Assembly: GCA_003225315.1 (NCBI GenBank)
Contig: QHZD01000028.1
Span: 157,917 to 220,220, forward strand
Direction: 5' to 3'
Length of the DNA stretch: 62,304 nucleotides
Origin: Acidobacteriota bacterium
Lineage (GTDB): Bacteria > Acidobacteriota > Terriglobia > Acidiferrales > UBA7541
A program made the position numbers and the translations under genes. Shown one piece after another: positions 61,755 to 62,304 of this stretch; within the stretch, counting starts at the first letter, position 1, and each line of letters starts with the position of its first letter. The notes under the pieces were generated by a model. That model ran no database searches, was not told the DNA's origin, and saw only the letters and a program-made list of their open reading frames with translations.

Positions 61755-62091
61755 ATGGACGATTTCCCGGAGTTCATGAGGTGTTCTGCAAATAGAATTG
61801 CCGCGAATAGTTCAGGCGACTCCCGGCGTCGAGGGTTACGTCTTTGACGGTGCGGACGGGAGCCAAATGGCATTCTGGACTTGCCACCAAACCGCGGTTT
61901 CTGCAGAGCATGCGCACGAGTACGACGAATACATCATCGTGGCACAAGGCTGCTATACCTTACTGATTGGTGGCCGGCGCACTCCCATCGAAGCGGGGCA
62001 AGAGTATTTCATTCCATCTATAACGAGGTCGGCTCTGTCAAGGCAAACTTCTCCGCGCACTTCTTCTGGAGTGTTTTCTCTTCACCTATAA
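61755..62091 (+). pseudogene. Frameshifted cupin gene
   Basis: ATG 61755 has AAGGAG six bases upstream and begins MDDFPEFMRCSANRIAANS. The frame is lost near 61813, while the neighbouring frame continues QATPGVEGYVFDGADG and MAFWTC, then HAHEYDEYIIVAQGCYTLLI and GQEYFIP. These are the ordered parts of one cupin (metal motif HxHxxxE-like in EHAHEYDEY). A single-base change explains the break. After EYFIP the expected second His motif is absent and the sequence turns unrelated, so the 3' end is lost as well. Confidence 0.72.
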
Positions 62092-62304
62092 GAATCTTTT
62101 TCTTCCTTGCGACCAAGGTTCGTGCCGTAATCGTTTGGCGGAACTTTCTCAGTTCCACCACCCATCTATTCGATCCCAACCCGCGTCGAGACCATGATTA
62201 CTTCTTCGAACTCCCCAACTTTTTTGGGGAGGCAGGACGCCCACTCAAACGGTCGGTCTCAAACGCGACCACGAAATGACTCAAGCTGTCCTGCATGGGA
62301 ACCC
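62092..62304. other. Right-hand end, nothing recognised
   Basis: No gene is supported up to the window edge. A small inverted repeat, GGAACT...AGTTCC, lies near 62140-62156. The open frame through this part is the wrong frame of the decayed cupin and has no protein pattern. Confidence 0.4.

Overview
The window looks like chromosome from an Acidobacteriota bacterium, probably an uncultured soil type. Evidence seen: two ADOP-type (acidobacterial duplicated orphan permease) FtsX proteins, an Oar-like TonB-dependent receptor with an N-terminal carboxypeptidase-regulatory domain, Mo-hydroxylase and sulfite-oxidase-like redox modules, Shine-Dalgarno-led genes, many ATGA stop/start overlaps and moderately high GC. 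There is no phage, transposase, integrase or CRISPR array. The species-level assignment is inference.

Layout. 1-4.6 kb: end of an alpha/beta hydrolase, an ArsR regulator overlapping an AHSA1 protein, a cytochrome b plus molybdopterin oxidoreductase pair, and a TonB-C protein. 4.6-5.0 kb: a convergent intergenic gap with an orphan promoter, short direct repeats and a G-tract. 5.0-8.7 kb: a minus-strand MFS/old-yellow-enzyme/DapA-like operon, divergent from a cupin. 9.3-12.7 kb: the TonB-dependent receptor. 13-16.3 kb: sugar-acid type MFS, SDR and zinc dehydrogenase. 16.4-19.1 kb: tRNA-Arg, a DUF480 protein, two orphan genes, a displaced tRNA 3' fragment and a hairpin repeat cluster. 19.1-21.6 kb: sugar isomerase/epimerase and Gfo/Idh/MocA dehydrogenase.

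21.7-32.4 kb: a seven-gene export-and-control cluster: HlyD/MacA adaptor, ADOP permease, ATPase, second ADOP permease, second ATPase, NtrC-type sigma-54 activator, NtrY-like kinase. 32.5-34.2 kb: YceI protein and FAD reductase. 34.4-39.9 kb: ilvD-ilvB-ilvN-ilvC preceded by a complete attenuator, with an Ile/Val-rich leader peptide, an antiterminator arm and a terminator with a T-tract. This is the clearest regulatory discovery in the window. 40.0-43.3 kb: a fusion of a PBP4-type DD-carboxypeptidase with a D-aminoacylase.

43.4-62.3 kb: gamma-glutamyltransferase, a small C2H2 zinc-finger protein, an SDR lacking the catalytic Tyr, a decayed DUF72 gene, a TPR protein, glgB, a three-gene Mo-hydroxylase/cytochrome c operon, an ECF sigma/anti-sigma pair, tandem DM13 proteins, a PilZ-like protein, a Tat-exported TIM-barrel protein, a decayed membrane-protein 3' end, a MOSC protein without its conserved Cys, and a frameshifted cupin. 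Decayed genes concentrate at 47.4-47.8 kb and in the last 2 kb.
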